Positions 1-9,425 are shown, counted from the stretch's first letter. The stretch: 64,000 nt of DNA from Actinomycetales bacterium (GCA_016715285.1 JADKAO010000007.1:124001-188000), one strand, 5' to 3'. The notes: a model not told the origin generated them from the sequence alone. A program made the numbers and translations.

Positions 1-620
1 GTGAAGGTATTCCTGAGATGCTCGCTGAAGTCGGTAAGACTGCTGGCATTACGGTCGTCAAGGTCGAGAAGTTCGCTCCCGACGCCACCGACTTCACCTC
101 GCAAATGACCAACCTGCGCGCCTCGGAGCCGCAGGCCGTCGTCATCTGGGGTATCCCGCCGGCAGCTGGCCTGGCGCAGAAGGCCTACAAGCAGCTCGGT
201 ATCACTGTCCCGGTGTACCAGTCGCACGGCATCGGCAACCAGGCGTTCCTCGACACCGCTGGCGACACCGCCAACGGGCTGCTCGCACCGCTCGGCCGCA
301 TGCTCGTCGCGGACCAGCTCAAGGCTGACGACCCGCAGAAGCCAGTCGTTACCAAGTTCATCGCGGACTTCAAGGCCAAGTACAACGCCAACCCGTCGAC
401 CTTCGCTGGCCACGCTTACGACGGCTTCATGATCACGGTCGAGGCCCTCAAGAAGGCTGGCACCGACCCGGTCAAGCTCCGTGATGCCCTCGAGCAGACC
501 TCGAAGTGGCCCGGTGTCAGCGGCGTGTTCACCATGACGCCCACCGACCACTCGGGTCTCACCAAGGACGCCCTGGTCATGGTGACGGTCGACAACAAGG
601 CCTGGAAGGTCGCAGGCTAA
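1..620 (+). CDS. LivK-type ABC transporter substrate-binding protein (3' part)
   Basis: This is the C-terminal 205 residues of a periplasmic-binding-fold protein; the frame enters at base 3 and the 5' end lies outside the window. The sequence has the type I receptor-ligand fold of branched-chain amino-acid or amide binding proteins: a segment handling QPQAVVIWG-like strands, a YQSHG hinge-like turn, and a C-terminal GVSGVFTMTPTDHSGL region typical of the family. In Gram-positive bacteria such proteins are normally lipoproteins outside the membrane, but the signal peptide is not visible here. It stops 6 bp before livH, so it is the first visible member of a five-component Liv transporter operon. 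The true ligand may not be an amino acid, because an aromatic-hydroxylase-like gene lies downstream. Confidence 0.9.
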   Translation, partial: EGIPEMLAEVGKTAGITVVKVEKFAPDATDFTSQMTNLRASEPQAVVIWGIPPAAGLAQKAYKQLGITVPVYQSHGIGNQAFLDTAGDTANGLLAPLGRMLVADQLKADDPQKPVVTKFIADFKAKYNANPSTFAGHAYDGFMITVEALKKAGTDPVKLRDALEQTSKWPGVSGVFTMTPTDHSGLTKDALVMVTVDNKAWKVAG

Positions 621-626
621 GACCTC

Positions 627-1496
627 ATGACCGACCTCCTCCAGCTGGTTTTCGCCGGGCTGGCACAGGGAGCTGTCTACGGGTTGGTGGCACTTGGTTT
701 TGTTGCCATCTTCGCGGTTCGCGAAATCGTCAACCTGGTCCAGGGCGAGTATGCCGCCCTGGCCGGGTTGGCGGCGATCAGCGCTGTTGGCGCTGGACTG
801 CCCCTGCTCGTCGCCATCATCGTCGTCGTCCCTCTCGTCGTTGGCGTGGCCGTCCTCATTGAGCGGATCACCATCGCGCCGATCAAGAAGATGACGCCCC
901 TGACGTCGATCATCCTCACCTTGGGTGTCTCGACCGCCGTCAAGGCACTCATGCTTCTCATCTGGGGTCCGGAGGCAAAGGGCCTGCCCAACTTCCCGGG
1001 CTCGGACATCGTCCTCGGTGGCGTCAGCATTCGCAGCCAGGAGCTGTGGGTGCTCGGCATTGCGGCCATCGTCGGGTATGCCGTGATTTGGTTCTACGAG
1101 CACACGGTCCGCGGCAAGTCGCTGCGTGCCTGTGCGGAGCAGCCGATCGCGGCCCGCCTGGTTGGGATTTCCCCGCGGACCGCCACCGTCGTCGCCTTTG
1201 CCATTGCTGGCTTCGTCGGGGCGGTTGCCGGTGTCGTTGGCAGCCCGATTTACCTCAGCTCGTGGACCAGTGGCCTCACCATGGGTCTCAAGGGCTTCGT
1301 CGCCGCCACCCTCGGTGGCCTGACGTCCCTGCGGGTCGCCATGTTGGGTGGCCTCGCCCTGGGCATCTTGGAAAACCTCGTCGCGGGCTACCTCAGCTCC
1401 GGGTATCGGGACGCCGTCGCGTTCGTCGTCCTCGTCCTGGTGCTGTTGTTCAAACCGCATGGCCTCGCCGGTAAGAGTTCGGGGGTGCGCGTATGA
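627..1496 (+). CDS. livH: Branched-chain amino-acid type ABC transporter permease LivH
   Basis: A 289-residue, very hydrophobic inner-membrane permease with about eight membrane segments. Family marks include an N-terminal GLAQGAVYGLVALGF segment and a NLVQGEY loop, corresponding to the usual N-x-x-x-G-E/D after TM2, and a GLKGFVAATLGGL stretch near the C-terminus. It forms the translocation pore with the LivM half of the next gene. The ATG lies 6 bp after the binding-protein stop, and its own TGA overlaps the next start (ATGA), so translation is probably coupled. The length matches the family (about 290). Confidence 0.93.
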   Translation: MTDLLQLVFAGLAQGAVYGLVALGFVAIFAVREIVNLVQGEYAALAGLAAISAVGAGLPLLVAIIVVVPLVVGVAVLIERITIAPIKKMTPLTSIILTLGVSTAVKALMLLIWGPEAKGLPNFPGSDIVLGGVSIRSQELWVLGIAAIVGYAVIWFYEHTVRGKSLRACAEQPIAARLVGISPRTATVVAFAIAGFVGAVAGVVGSPIYLSSWTSGLTMGLKGFVAATLGGLTSLRVAMLGGLALGILENLVAGYLSSGYRDAVAFVVLVLVLLFKPHGLAGKSSGVRV

Positions 1497-3376
1497 ACCA
1501 CATGCTTCGGCGCCAGCTCCCCTTCGTGCTGCTGGCGATCTTCCTCGTGGTCTTTGGGATGGTTGCGCCTCAGAATGTGGTCGATATCGGCGTCTATGCG
1601 CTGATCTATGGCCTGGCAGCAATCGGGCTCTCCCTGCTGATGGGTCTGGCGGGGCAGGTCAGCCTCGGCCATGCCGCCTTCATCGCAGTGGGTGCCTACA
1701 CCCAGGCTGTGCTCGTGTCGAAGGCCAATCTGCCGTTCATCCTCGCGGCGCCGATCTCGGTCGTGGCCGCGATGATCGTGGCGCTCATCGTCGGTCTCCC
1801 ATTGCTCCGGCTGCGCGGGCACTTCCTTGCGCTCGCGACGCTTGGTCTCGGCATCATCATCGGTGTCATCGTCACCGAGTCGGAGTTCCTCGGGTCAACG
1901 TCCGGGATCTACGGACTGCCCAACATCTCGTTCGGTGGCCGTGCCTACGACTCGGCGCAGGAGTACTTCATGCTCCTCACGCCGTTTGTCGTGATCGGAC
2001 TGTGGCTGGCAGTCAACATCGTCAAGAGCCGCACTGGGCGCGCGCTGAGTGCGGTGAACGACTCCGAAACCGCGGCGGAGTGCCTCGGTGTCGACACCTT
2101 CGCGCTGAGGCTGCGCGTCTTCGTGCTCTCAGCCGGGTATGCCGGTCTGGCCGGGGTCTTCTACGCGCACTGGCTCACGATCGTCAACCCGTCGGTGACG
2201 CACTTCGAGGTCTCCGTCAAGATCCTGTTGATGGTCGTCCTTGGCGGCTTGGGCACCGTCTGGGGCGCCTTGATCGGTGCCGTCGCAGTCCAGGCACTCG
2301 ACGAAGGACTGCGGGCCCTCGTGCCGATCCTGATCCCGAGTGCCAAGGGCGAGGTACAGCTCATTGGCTTCGGTGTCATTCTCGTGATGGTCATCATCCT
2401 CATGCCCGGTGGTTTGGCACAGTTGTGGCAGCGGTTGCGGTCCAGGTTTGGACCCGCTGGCGCAAGCCGCCTCGGTCAGCACGAACATGAGATCACGCAG
2501 GAAGAACAGCGTGAACTGCTCGACAAGTCACTTGGCATCCTGGCCCGAACGGACCACGAGCCAGTGGGCACGACCATCTTGGAGATCAACGGGCTGACGA
2601 AGCGCTATGGCGGAGTCACCGCCCTTGATGACCTCAACCTGGACATCAAGGCTGGCGAAATCGTCGCGCTTATCGGTCCCAACGGTGCCGGCAAGACGAC
2701 TGCCTTCAACATGATCACCGGTGTCCTTCCGCCGACGGAAGGTTCGGTCAAGATCCATGGCAAGGAGGTCGCCGGCCAGTTGCCACACGTGGCCGCCGCC
2801 CTTGGCGCGACCAGGACATTCCAGAACTTGCAGACCTTCAAGAGCACGACGGTCTTGGGCAACGTCAAGGTTGCTCGACACCTGCGCTCGAAGGCGGGTC
2901 TGCTCCGCGGAATGTTCATGCTGGACCGAGCCGAAGAACGTCACATCGAGACCACGGCGCAGGCTGCCGTGGACGCGATGGCTCTGACGCCGTTGGCTGA
3001 TCACCCGATCGCTGACCTTGCCTTTGGCAAGCAGCGCCAGGTGGAGGTTGCTCGTGCGCTCGCACTGGAGCCGTCCTTGCTGCTCCTCGACGAGCCCATG
3101 GCGGGTCTGTCAGGTCCCGAGCGCGACAGCCTGTCCTGGCTGCTGCGCAAGGTCAAGGCCACAGGCGTGACGATCGTCCTCGTCGAGCATGACGTGGCGG
3201 CCGTGATGGCTCTCGCCGACCGGGTTGCTGTGCTTGATGACGGCAAGCTCATTTCGTTGGGCACGCCAGCTGAAGTCACAAACGACCCCGTGGTTATCGC
3301 TGCCTACCTCGGCACGGACGACGATGCTGAGGCATCGCCGAAGGACCGGGTCACGACTCAAGGAGGCGCGCAGTGA
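1493..3376 (+). CDS. livM-livG: Fused LivM permease - LivG ATP-binding protein
   Basis: A 627-residue protein joining two subunits that are separate in E. coli. Residues 1 to about 325 are a LivM-type permease with multiple membrane segments and the conserved GLAGQVSLGHAAF stretch. After a charged linker rich in Glu and Gln (about 325-360), an ABC ATPase follows: Walker A GPNGAGKTT, signature region FGKQRQVEVARAL, Walker B LLLLDEP and a switch His in VEHDV. It overlaps livH by 4 bp and the next livF start by 4 bp. The fusion fixes permease and ATPase stoichiometry. The same fusion is known in other Actinobacteria, so it is unlikely to be an assembly artefact. Confidence 0.93.
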   Translation: MNHMLRRQLPFVLLAIFLVVFGMVAPQNVVDIGVYALIYGLAAIGLSLLMGLAGQVSLGHAAFIAVGAYTQAVLVSKANLPFILAAPISVVAAMIVALIVGLPLLRLRGHFLALATLGLGIIIGVIVTESEFLGSTSGIYGLPNISFGGRAYDSAQEYFMLLTPFVVIGLWLAVNIVKSRTGRALSAVNDSETAAECLGVDTFALRLRVFVLSAGYAGLAGVFYAHWLTIVNPSVTHFEVSVKILLMVVLGGLGTVWGALIGAVAVQALDEGLRALVPILIPSAKGEVQLIGFGVILVMVIILMPGGLAQLWQRLRSRFGPAGASRLGQHEHEITQEEQRELLDKSLGILARTDHEPVGTTILEINGLTKRYGGVTALDDLNLDIKAGEIVALIGPNGAGKTTAFNMITGVLPPTEGSVKIHGKEVAGQLPHVAAALGATRTFQNLQTFKSTTVLGNVKVARHLRSKAGLLRGMFMLDRAEERHIETTAQAAVDAMALTPLADHPIADLAFGKQRQVEVARALALEPSLLLLDEPMAGLSGPERDSLSWLLRKVKATGVTIVLVEHDVAAVMALADRVAVLDDGKLISLGTPAEVTNDPVVIAAYLGTDDDAEASPKDRVTTQGGAQ

Positions 3377-4158
3377 GCGACGACCAGCGCGAGAAGTTCG
3401 GCTTGACCGTCACTGGACTGCACGCGGCATACGACCGCTTGGCGGTGTTGCACGGACTGGACTTCCACGTCATGCCCGGCGAGATTCTCGCCTTGGTCGG
3501 CGCCAATGGCGCCGGGAAGACGTCGGTCCTGCGTTCCGTTTCAGGGTTGCTTAGACCCACCCAGGGCACCGTCAAACTCGGCGACCGTGATGTCACCGCG
3601 TTTGGTGCCGAAAGGATCGCCTCGATCGGGCTCGCTCACGTGCCCGAAAACCGACTGGTCTTTCCCACGTTGTCCGTCGAGGACAATCTCGTCCTCGGCG
3701 GCTATGTGCGGCGCAAGGACGACGGGTACGCGCGTCGCCGCGAAGAGGCACTCGCGCTCTTCCCGCGGCTGGCCGACCGGATCAACCTTGCGGCCGGAGC
3801 GCTCTCAGGTGGCGAGCAGCAGATGCTTGCTATGGCACGTGCGCTCATGTCGGAGCCCTCGGTCATCATCCTCGACGAACCCAGCCTCGGCCTTGCGCCC
3901 AAGGTTGTCGGCGAAATCATGAGCGCGCTGGGCATCCTGCGCGACACCAAGGGTCTGGCCGTGCTGCTCGTCGAGCAGAATGTCCGGGCCGCGTTCAAGG
4001 TGGCTGACCGAGTCATGGTCATGGACCGCGGCAAGGTCGTCGCGGAGGGCACTCCCGCGGACCTCGCGTCCGACGAGCGGGTGCGGGCGGCATACCTCGG
4101 TGGGTCCTCGACCTCGTCGAGCGGAATCGCCGGACCGAAGGCGCAAGCGGCACACTAG
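3373..4158 (+). CDS. livF: Branched-chain amino-acid type ABC transporter ATPase LivF
   Basis: A 261-residue ABC ATPase, the partner of the LivG domain. It has Walker A GANGAGKTS, the family VPENRLVFPTLSVEDNL stretch in the Q-loop region, signature LSGGEQQMLAMARAL, Walker B VIILDEPSLGLAP and VEQNV at the switch, all typical of LivF. It starts at GTG inside the livMG stop (GTGA overlap), with an AGGAGG ribosome site 6-12 bp upstream at about 3361. The short Ser/Thr and Ala-rich C-terminal tail is not conserved. It is the last transporter gene; the next gene follows after 78 bp with its own strong ribosome-binding site. Confidence 0.93.
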   Translation: MSDDQREKFGLTVTGLHAAYDRLAVLHGLDFHVMPGEILALVGANGAGKTSVLRSVSGLLRPTQGTVKLGDRDVTAFGAERIASIGLAHVPENRLVFPTLSVEDNLVLGGYVRRKDDGYARRREEALALFPRLADRINLAAGALSGGEQQMLAMARALMSEPSVIILDEPSLGLAPKVVGEIMSALGILRDTKGLAVLLVEQNVRAAFKVADRVMVMDRGKVVAEGTPADLASDERVRAAYLGGSSTSSSGIAGPKAQAAH

Positions 4159-4236
4159 GAATACCCAGCACCACCAGATCAACCACGCACCGACAACACA
4201 CAACAGAACACGACAGTCACGAAGGAAGTCCTCGCT

Positions 4237-5196
4237 ATGAGCAAGCCATTCGCATCGTCGACCGACCTCGAAGCCAAAACCGAGACGCTTGAGGTTCTTG
4301 CCGACGGGGTTTACGCCCTGACAGCGGAAGGTGACCCCAACGTTGGGGCGATCGAAGGCGAGGACTTCCTCGTGGCGTTCGAGGCACGCGCGACGCCGGC
4401 CGCGGCGCGCGACTGGCTCGTCAAGCTCCGCGAGCACACCGACAAGCCGGTGCGCTACCTCGTGTTGTCGCACTACCACGCAGTGCGCGTGCTTGGTGCG
4501 AGCGCGTTCGAGGCCGACGAAATCATTGCCCACGAGCGCACGAAGTTCCTGATCGAAGAGCGCGGGATGCAGGACTGGGCAAGCGAATACGGCCGTATGC
4601 CAAGGCTTTTCAAGGAACCCGACGAGATCCCTGGCCTCACGTGGCCGACCCTGACCTTCTCCGACCGGATGGTCATCCCACTCGGCGGCGATCGCGGCGA
4701 CCTCGTCCTGCAGTACCTCGGCCGCGGCCACACCGAAGGCGACATCGTCGCGTGGGTCGACAAGCACAAGATCATGTTTGCCGGCGACCTGGTCGAGGCA
4801 AAGGCAGCGCTCTATACCGGCGACGCATTCCACCAGGAGTGGTCGACCGGCACGCTCGACCGCGTGAAGGCGATGGGCGCGGAGATCCTCGTCGGCGGGC
4901 GCGGCGCGGTGGCCCGCGGGGGCGCCGAGGTCGACGCAGCTGTGGAGCAGTCGCGTGGGTTCCTCTCGGTCATGCTCAACAAGGTCCGCGAGACTCAGGC
5001 CGCGGGAGGCACGCTCAAGGACGCCTTTGAAGCGACCCACGCGGCGTTGTCCCCGACCTACGGCCACTGGCCGATCTTCGAGCACACCCTGCCGTTCGAC
5101 GTCGCGCGCGTCTGGGAAGAACTCAAGGGCGTTGACCGTCCGACCATCTGGACCGCCGAGCGCGACCGCGAGATCTGGGCCCAGCTGCAGGGCTGA
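4237..5196 (+). CDS. Metallo-beta-lactamase-fold protein with altered metal motif
   Basis: A 319-residue protein of the MBL-fold hydrolase superfamily, near the SoxH-like or quinoprotein-relay type. The fold is supported by the strand-loop LVLSHYH, by GRGHTEGD with H165 and D169, and by MFAGDLV with D184. The usual HxHxDH motif reads H79-Y-H81-A-V83-R84, so the Asp and His of the second zinc site are replaced by Val and Arg. At most a one-metal or rearranged site is expected, and the reaction cannot be named. A GAAGGAAG ribosome site precedes ATG 4237. It sits between livF and an FAD aromatic-hydroxylase-like gene in the same direction, which suggests a role in the same catabolic route. Confidence 0.8.
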   Translation: MSKPFASSTDLEAKTETLEVLADGVYALTAEGDPNVGAIEGEDFLVAFEARATPAAARDWLVKLREHTDKPVRYLVLSHYHAVRVLGASAFEADEIIAHERTKFLIEERGMQDWASEYGRMPRLFKEPDEIPGLTWPTLTFSDRMVIPLGGDRGDLVLQYLGRGHTEGDIVAWVDKHKIMFAGDLVEAKAALYTGDAFHQEWSTGTLDRVKAMGAEILVGGRGAVARGGAEVDAAVEQSRGFLSVMLNKVRETQAAGGTLKDAFEATHAALSPTYGHWPIFEHTLPFDVARVWEELKGVDRPTIWTAERDREIWAQLQG

Positions 5197-5262
5197 TCCG
5201 TCCGCACCACCGCTCCGCCTACCTCAGCTCTCCCGTCTTCGCACCCAAGGAGTCGAGCTTCG

Positions 5263-6891
5263 ATGTCTGCTGCCCCCATTACCGACCTCACCGTGCAGCC
5301 AGCCGGAGGCCGGGCCGTCGTGATCGGCAACGGTCCAGTCGGGCAGACCGCCGCGCTGTGTCTGGCGCGCTGGGGCATCCCGACTGTGGTGCTCGACGCA
5401 CGGCCAGCCCGTGACCCGATCGGGAGCAAGGCGCTCTGCCAGCAACGCGACGTCCTCGACCTATGGGACGCATGTGGCGCGGGTGCCGTCGCCCGCGAAG
5501 GGCTCACGTGGTCGACCGCTCGGACGTTCTACCAAGAGCACGAGCTGTTCTTCTACACGATCCCTGACCCGGGCCGGTCGCCGCTGCCTCCGTTCGTCAA
5601 CATCTCCCAATCGCGCACTGAGGCGATCCTCGACGAGGCCATCGCCGCGCAACCGCTGATCGATGTGCGGTGGGGGCATGAGGTTGTCGGCATCACCGGG
5701 GGCACGGGCGACGACGGCAGTCCCGCTCGGGTCACCTGTCGCACTGCGGACGGTGACGTCGAGGTCGTGGGCGAGTATGCCGTCGTATGCGGCGGGTCCA
5801 AGGGCGGTTCACTGCGCGCCATGCTCGGGGTCGACTTCCCGGGGCGCACGTTCGAGGACTCGTTCTTGATCTGCGATATCGAAGCGTCCCTGCCGGGGTG
5901 GGAGACCGAGCGGCGGTTCTATTTCGACCCGGTCTGGAATCCCGGGCGCCAGGTGCTTATCCACCCGTGCCCAGGGAGTATCTTCCGGATCGACTGGCAG
6001 GTCGACACTGACTTCGATTTGGCTGCGGCACAAGCGGATGGCTCGCTTGACCGGCGGATCCGTCAGGTCATCGGGGACCAGGATTACCGCATCGATTGGG
6101 TGTCGGTCTATCGCTTCCACGCTCGCAGCGCCGACCGCTACCGCGTCGGCCGCTTCCTCCTCGCCGGCGACGTTGCTCACCTTGTGGCGCCCTTCGGTGC
6201 GCGCGGCCTCAACAGCGGTGTGCCCGACGTCGAGAACGCCGCGTGGAAGATCGCCTTTGCGATGAAGGGTTGGGCCGGACCAGGTTTGGTCGCGAGCTAC
6301 GAAGTCGAGCGCCAGGCTGCGGCCCGCGAAAACCTCGCGATCACCGCCGCGACGATGGACTTCCTCGTACCCCAGGACGTCGACGCCCGCGAGCATCGCA
6401 CGTCGGTGTTGGAGCGCGCACGCACCGATGCCACCGCGATCCCGCTCGTAGACTCAGGTCGGCTCGCCGAGGCGTTCTGGTACGTCGACTCGCCGCTCAC
6501 GACGCCCGACCCGGAACGCTTCTGGCCAGGTCGTCCGGCTCGCGGCCAGGCGCCAGCGCCGGTGCCGGGGGTCATCGTGCCCGATGCCGCCGCGTCCGGG
6601 CTTGCAGGTCGCACGCGGGTCCGCGAGGTATGCCGTGACGGTCTCCTTGTGCTGGTGGGGGACGACGTCAACACCACGGAGATCGAGACCTTGCTCGGTG
6701 ATGCGGTGCCGACCGGGCTGCCCGTCCGCGTCTTGGCCTTCTCCGCTCTGGGGGACGACGGAGTGGTCGCTGGTTCGCTGCAGGTCGCGAGCGACGAGAT
6801 CTGGGTGGTCCGTCCGGATGCCCACACAGCGGCCTGTGTGCGGGAGCCCGAGGCGGTCATCGACGCTATCCGCCGAGTGCTAGGTGGCTGA
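5263..6891 (+). CDS. FAD-dependent aromatic monooxygenase-like protein (PheA/TfdB/MhpA type)
   Basis: A 542-residue class A flavoprotein hydroxylase. The N-terminal Rossmann motif GNGPVG (22-27) binds the FAD ADP moiety. The second FAD motif, LLAGDVAHLVAPFGARGLN, has GD at 302-303 and the following N-S-G. The C-terminal ~130 residues form a thioredoxin-like domain as in phenol and 3-(3-hydroxyphenyl)propionate hydroxylases. Enzymes of this family use NAD(P)H and O2 to hydroxylate phenolic rings; the substrate here is unknown. An AAGGAG site lies 9 bp before ATG 5263. Its place after a Liv-type importer and an MBL-fold protein suggests degradation of an imported aromatic acid. Confidence 0.85.
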   Translation: MSAAPITDLTVQPAGGRAVVIGNGPVGQTAALCLARWGIPTVVLDARPARDPIGSKALCQQRDVLDLWDACGAGAVAREGLTWSTARTFYQEHELFFYTIPDPGRSPLPPFVNISQSRTEAILDEAIAAQPLIDVRWGHEVVGITGGTGDDGSPARVTCRTADGDVEVVGEYAVVCGGSKGGSLRAMLGVDFPGRTFEDSFLICDIEASLPGWETERRFYFDPVWNPGRQVLIHPCPGSIFRIDWQVDTDFDLAAAQADGSLDRRIRQVIGDQDYRIDWVSVYRFHARSADRYRVGRFLLAGDVAHLVAPFGARGLNSGVPDVENAAWKIAFAMKGWAGPGLVASYEVERQAAARENLAITAATMDFLVPQDVDAREHRTSVLERARTDATAIPLVDSGRLAEAFWYVDSPLTTPDPERFWPGRPARGQAPAPVPGVIVPDAAASGLAGRTRVREVCRDGLLVLVGDDVNTTEIETLLGDAVPTGLPVRVLAFSALGDDGVVAGSLQVASDEIWVVRPDAHTAACVREPEAVIDAIRRVLGG

Positions 6892-6931
6892 CATCGGCTG
6901 ACAGCGGCTGATTGGGGCGAGCGGAGCGCGC

Positions 6932-9388
6932 TCAGCCTTTGATCCGGTCGTTCGTGGGGTCGTAGAAGGCGCTGAGGGAAACGCGCGCGGCATACCGCTG
7001 CGTGCCGATCTGGACCTCCCATAAGCCGGAGTCGAGCCACTCGCGGGTCACTCCACCGGGGTGGCTCACCATCGCGAGCCCGACAGCGCCGCCGACGGTG
7101 AAGCCGGGCGCGCCAGCCCGCACGTCGCCGACGACCTCACCGTCCCGGCAGACGAGCTCAGCATGGTGCAGGTGCGCGGACGGGTCCGCCACGAGGATGC
7201 TCACGAGGCGCTGGCGCGGTATGCCGCCCTGCTTGGCCGCGAGGAGCGCGTCGCGGCCGCGGAATCCACCCGCCTTGTCCCATGCCACCGTGAAACCCAG
7301 GCCAACGTCGAGCAGCCCGTCGGTGTTGTCGATGTCATGGCCCCAATCGCGGTACCCCTTTTCGAGCCGCAAACTCGCGAGCGCCTTGAGGCCGACTCGG
7401 CGTAGCCCGAACGGCTGTCCGGCTCGCATGAGGACGTCATCGACATATGCGGCCGTCTCTGTTGGCACGGTGATTTCGAAACCCAACTCGCCGACGTAGG
7501 TGATGCGCGCGCAGGAGGCAACGGCATACCCAAGGTCGATGGTGCGGACCTCCCGGAAGCCGAGCGCGCTGGCGCTGACATCGGATTCTGTTGCAGTGGA
7601 AAGGATTTTGCGTGATCGGGGGCCTTGCAGGCTGAGCATCGTCAGGCCGGAGGTGACGTCCGTGCAGGTCGCAACCCAGCGACCCGAGGAGAGCTCGCGA
7701 TCAAGTATCGAGCGGACATGCCCATGCGCGGTGTCAGAGGCGACGACGAGATAGCGGTCTGGGGCCTGCGGAGTAATCGTGAGGTCGGCGTCGATCGTGC
7801 CCTGGTCGGTGAGCCACTGGGTGTAGACGATGCGACCCACGTGTCCCTCGACGTCGGCGGTCGACAGCCACGAGAGCATCCGCCGTGCGTCGGGACCCTG
7901 GACGAGGAAGCTCGCCATGAAGGACATGTCGAACAGACCAGCAGTCTCGCGCACCGCGCGATGCTCGGCCTCCCAGTGGTCCCACCACGGCGCCCGACCC
8001 CACGTAGGCACAGCAGTCGGTGAAACCCCTTGTCCGGCATACCAATCCGGCATTTCCCAGCCGCTGACGTCCCTGAAGAATGCGCCCTCCGCGATGTGTT
8101 GCTCGTGCAGCGGTGACCGCTTGAGGCCCCGCGCGGTCTGGAGTGCGCGGCCGGGAGTGTGAGCGGCATACACCGTGCCGAGGACCTCGGTGGTGCGGTT
8201 GCGGCGGAAGGCGGGGGTCGCGTGCCAGTCGTGGAAGCGGTCGGCGCTGAACCCGGTGATGTCGACGTCGGGCGCCCCCGTCGTGATCCAGTGGGCCATG
8301 ATCCGCCCAAGCCCACCGGCGGAGAGGATGCCGACCGAGTTGAGGCCAGCGCAGACGAAGTACCCGTGGAGCCCCGAGGCCTGGCCGACGATGGGGGCGA
8401 GGTCGGGCGTGAAGGATTCGGGGCCGCAGAACAGGATTCGGATCCCTGCCCCGAGCGTGACCGGGACCCGCTCCATGGCGCGCTGGAGTGCGGGCCCGAC
8501 CCGGTCCCAGTCGGGTGGCAGCGTGCCGAACGAGAAATCCGGCGGTATGCCGTCCACGCGCCAGGCGGCGGCGTCGGGCTCGAAGAGCCCCACCATGAGA
8601 CCGCCACCCTCCTCGCGGTAATAGCCGTAGGCGGCTGGGTCTTCAAAGATGGGGAGCTCGGCGGTCGCGCCATCGATCGGCTCGGTAATCAGGTAGTAAT
8701 GCTCGGCGGCCTGGTTGGGGATGATCACGCCGGAACGCGCGCCGAGTCCGCGAGCCCACATGCCGGCACAGTTGACGACGACCTCGCACTCGATGCTGCC
8801 GTGTTCGGTGTCGACGGCGGTGACGCGGCCGCGCTCGGTGCGCACATCGGTGACGCGGACGCCTTCGATGATCTGGATGCCGTGTTGCTTGGCTCCGCGG
8901 GCCAACGACATGGTGAGGTCGACCGGGTTGACGCGACCGTCACCTGGGACCAAGAAGCCGGCGAGCAGGTCGTCGGTCCGTGCGAAGGGGAAGCGCTCGG
9001 CAATCTCCGCGGAGGAGATCTCGTGGACGTCGAGGCCGAGGTGGCGCTGGAAGGCGGCGACACGGCGGTACTCCTGGAGGCGGTCGTGATCTGCCGCTGC
9101 TTCGATGAGGCCGACCGGGCGGAAGCCGGTGGAGAGGCCGGTCTCGTGCTCCAGCCTGGCGTAGAGCTCGCGGCTGTAGAGCCGTAACTGGGTCGACGTG
9201 TGGGAGGTCGACCCGAACGTTGTCATGAGTCCTGCAGCGTGCCAGGTCGTCCCGCTCGTGAGCCGATCTCGTTCTAGGAGAACGACATCGCGCTCTCCCA
9301 TCAGCCCGAGGTGATAGGCGATCGATGTGCCGATCACCCCGCCGCCGACGATGACGACGCGAGCTCGGGAGGGGAGGGCGGGCGGCAT
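6932..9388 (-). CDS. FAD-dependent amine oxidoreductase/GcvT fusion (sarcosine or dimethylglycine dehydrogenase-like)
   Basis: An 818-residue protein with a DAO-type FAD domain (about 1-380), an FAO middle domain and a GcvT-like aminomethyltransferase module (about 430-815). The dinucleotide motif is GGGVIG (15-20). SGTTWHAAG follows, whose His50 is the residue that carries covalent 8-alpha-histidyl FAD in dimethylglycine and sarcosine dehydrogenases. The GcvT part, with FDMSFMASF, GYRDWGHD and a late AKQGG segment, binds folate in relatives and would capture the formaldehyde unit. Substrate is unproven: dimethylglycine, sarcosine or another N-methyl amine. It may be the last gene of an operon with the RHH and SPFH genes (38 bp downstream of the former). 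It converges on the hydroxylase gene. Confidence 0.87.
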   Translation of the reverse strand: MPPALPSRARVVIVGGGVIGTSIAYHLGLMGERDVVLLERDRLTSGTTWHAAGLMTTFGSTSHTSTQLRLYSRELYARLEHETGLSTGFRPVGLIEAAADHDRLQEYRRVAAFQRHLGLDVHEISSAEIAERFPFARTDDLLAGFLVPGDGRVNPVDLTMSLARGAKQHGIQIIEGVRVTDVRTERGRVTAVDTEHGSIECEVVVNCAGMWARGLGARSGVIIPNQAAEHYYLITEPIDGATAELPIFEDPAAYGYYREEGGGLMVGLFEPDAAAWRVDGIPPDFSFGTLPPDWDRVGPALQRAMERVPVTLGAGIRILFCGPESFTPDLAPIVGQASGLHGYFVCAGLNSVGILSAGGLGRIMAHWITTGAPDVDITGFSADRFHDWHATPAFRRNRTTEVLGTVYAAHTPGRALQTARGLKRSPLHEQHIAEGAFFRDVSGWEMPDWYAGQGVSPTAVPTWGRAPWWDHWEAEHRAVRETAGLFDMSFMASFLVQGPDARRMLSWLSTADVEGHVGRIVYTQWLTDQGTIDADLTITPQAPDRYLVVASDTAHGHVRSILDRELSSGRWVATCTDVTSGLTMLSLQGPRSRKILSTATESDVSASALGFREVRTIDLGYAVASCARITYVGELGFEITVPTETAAYVDDVLMRAGQPFGLRRVGLKALASLRLEKGYRDWGHDIDNTDGLLDVGLGFTVAWDKAGGFRGRDALLAAKQGGIPRQRLVSILVADPSAHLHHAELVCRDGEVVGDVRAGAPGFTVGGAVGLAMVSHPGGVTREWLDSGLWEVQIGTQRYAARVSLSAFYDPTNDRIKG

Positions 9389-9425
9389 CCCGTCACAGTA
9401 CCGATTGGGTCGGGGTAACTCCCTG

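Noticed and set aside
3805..5085. 426-codon minus-strand open frame across livF and the MBL-fold gene
   Set aside because: Shadow of two clear plus-strand genes with ribosome sites and family motifs.
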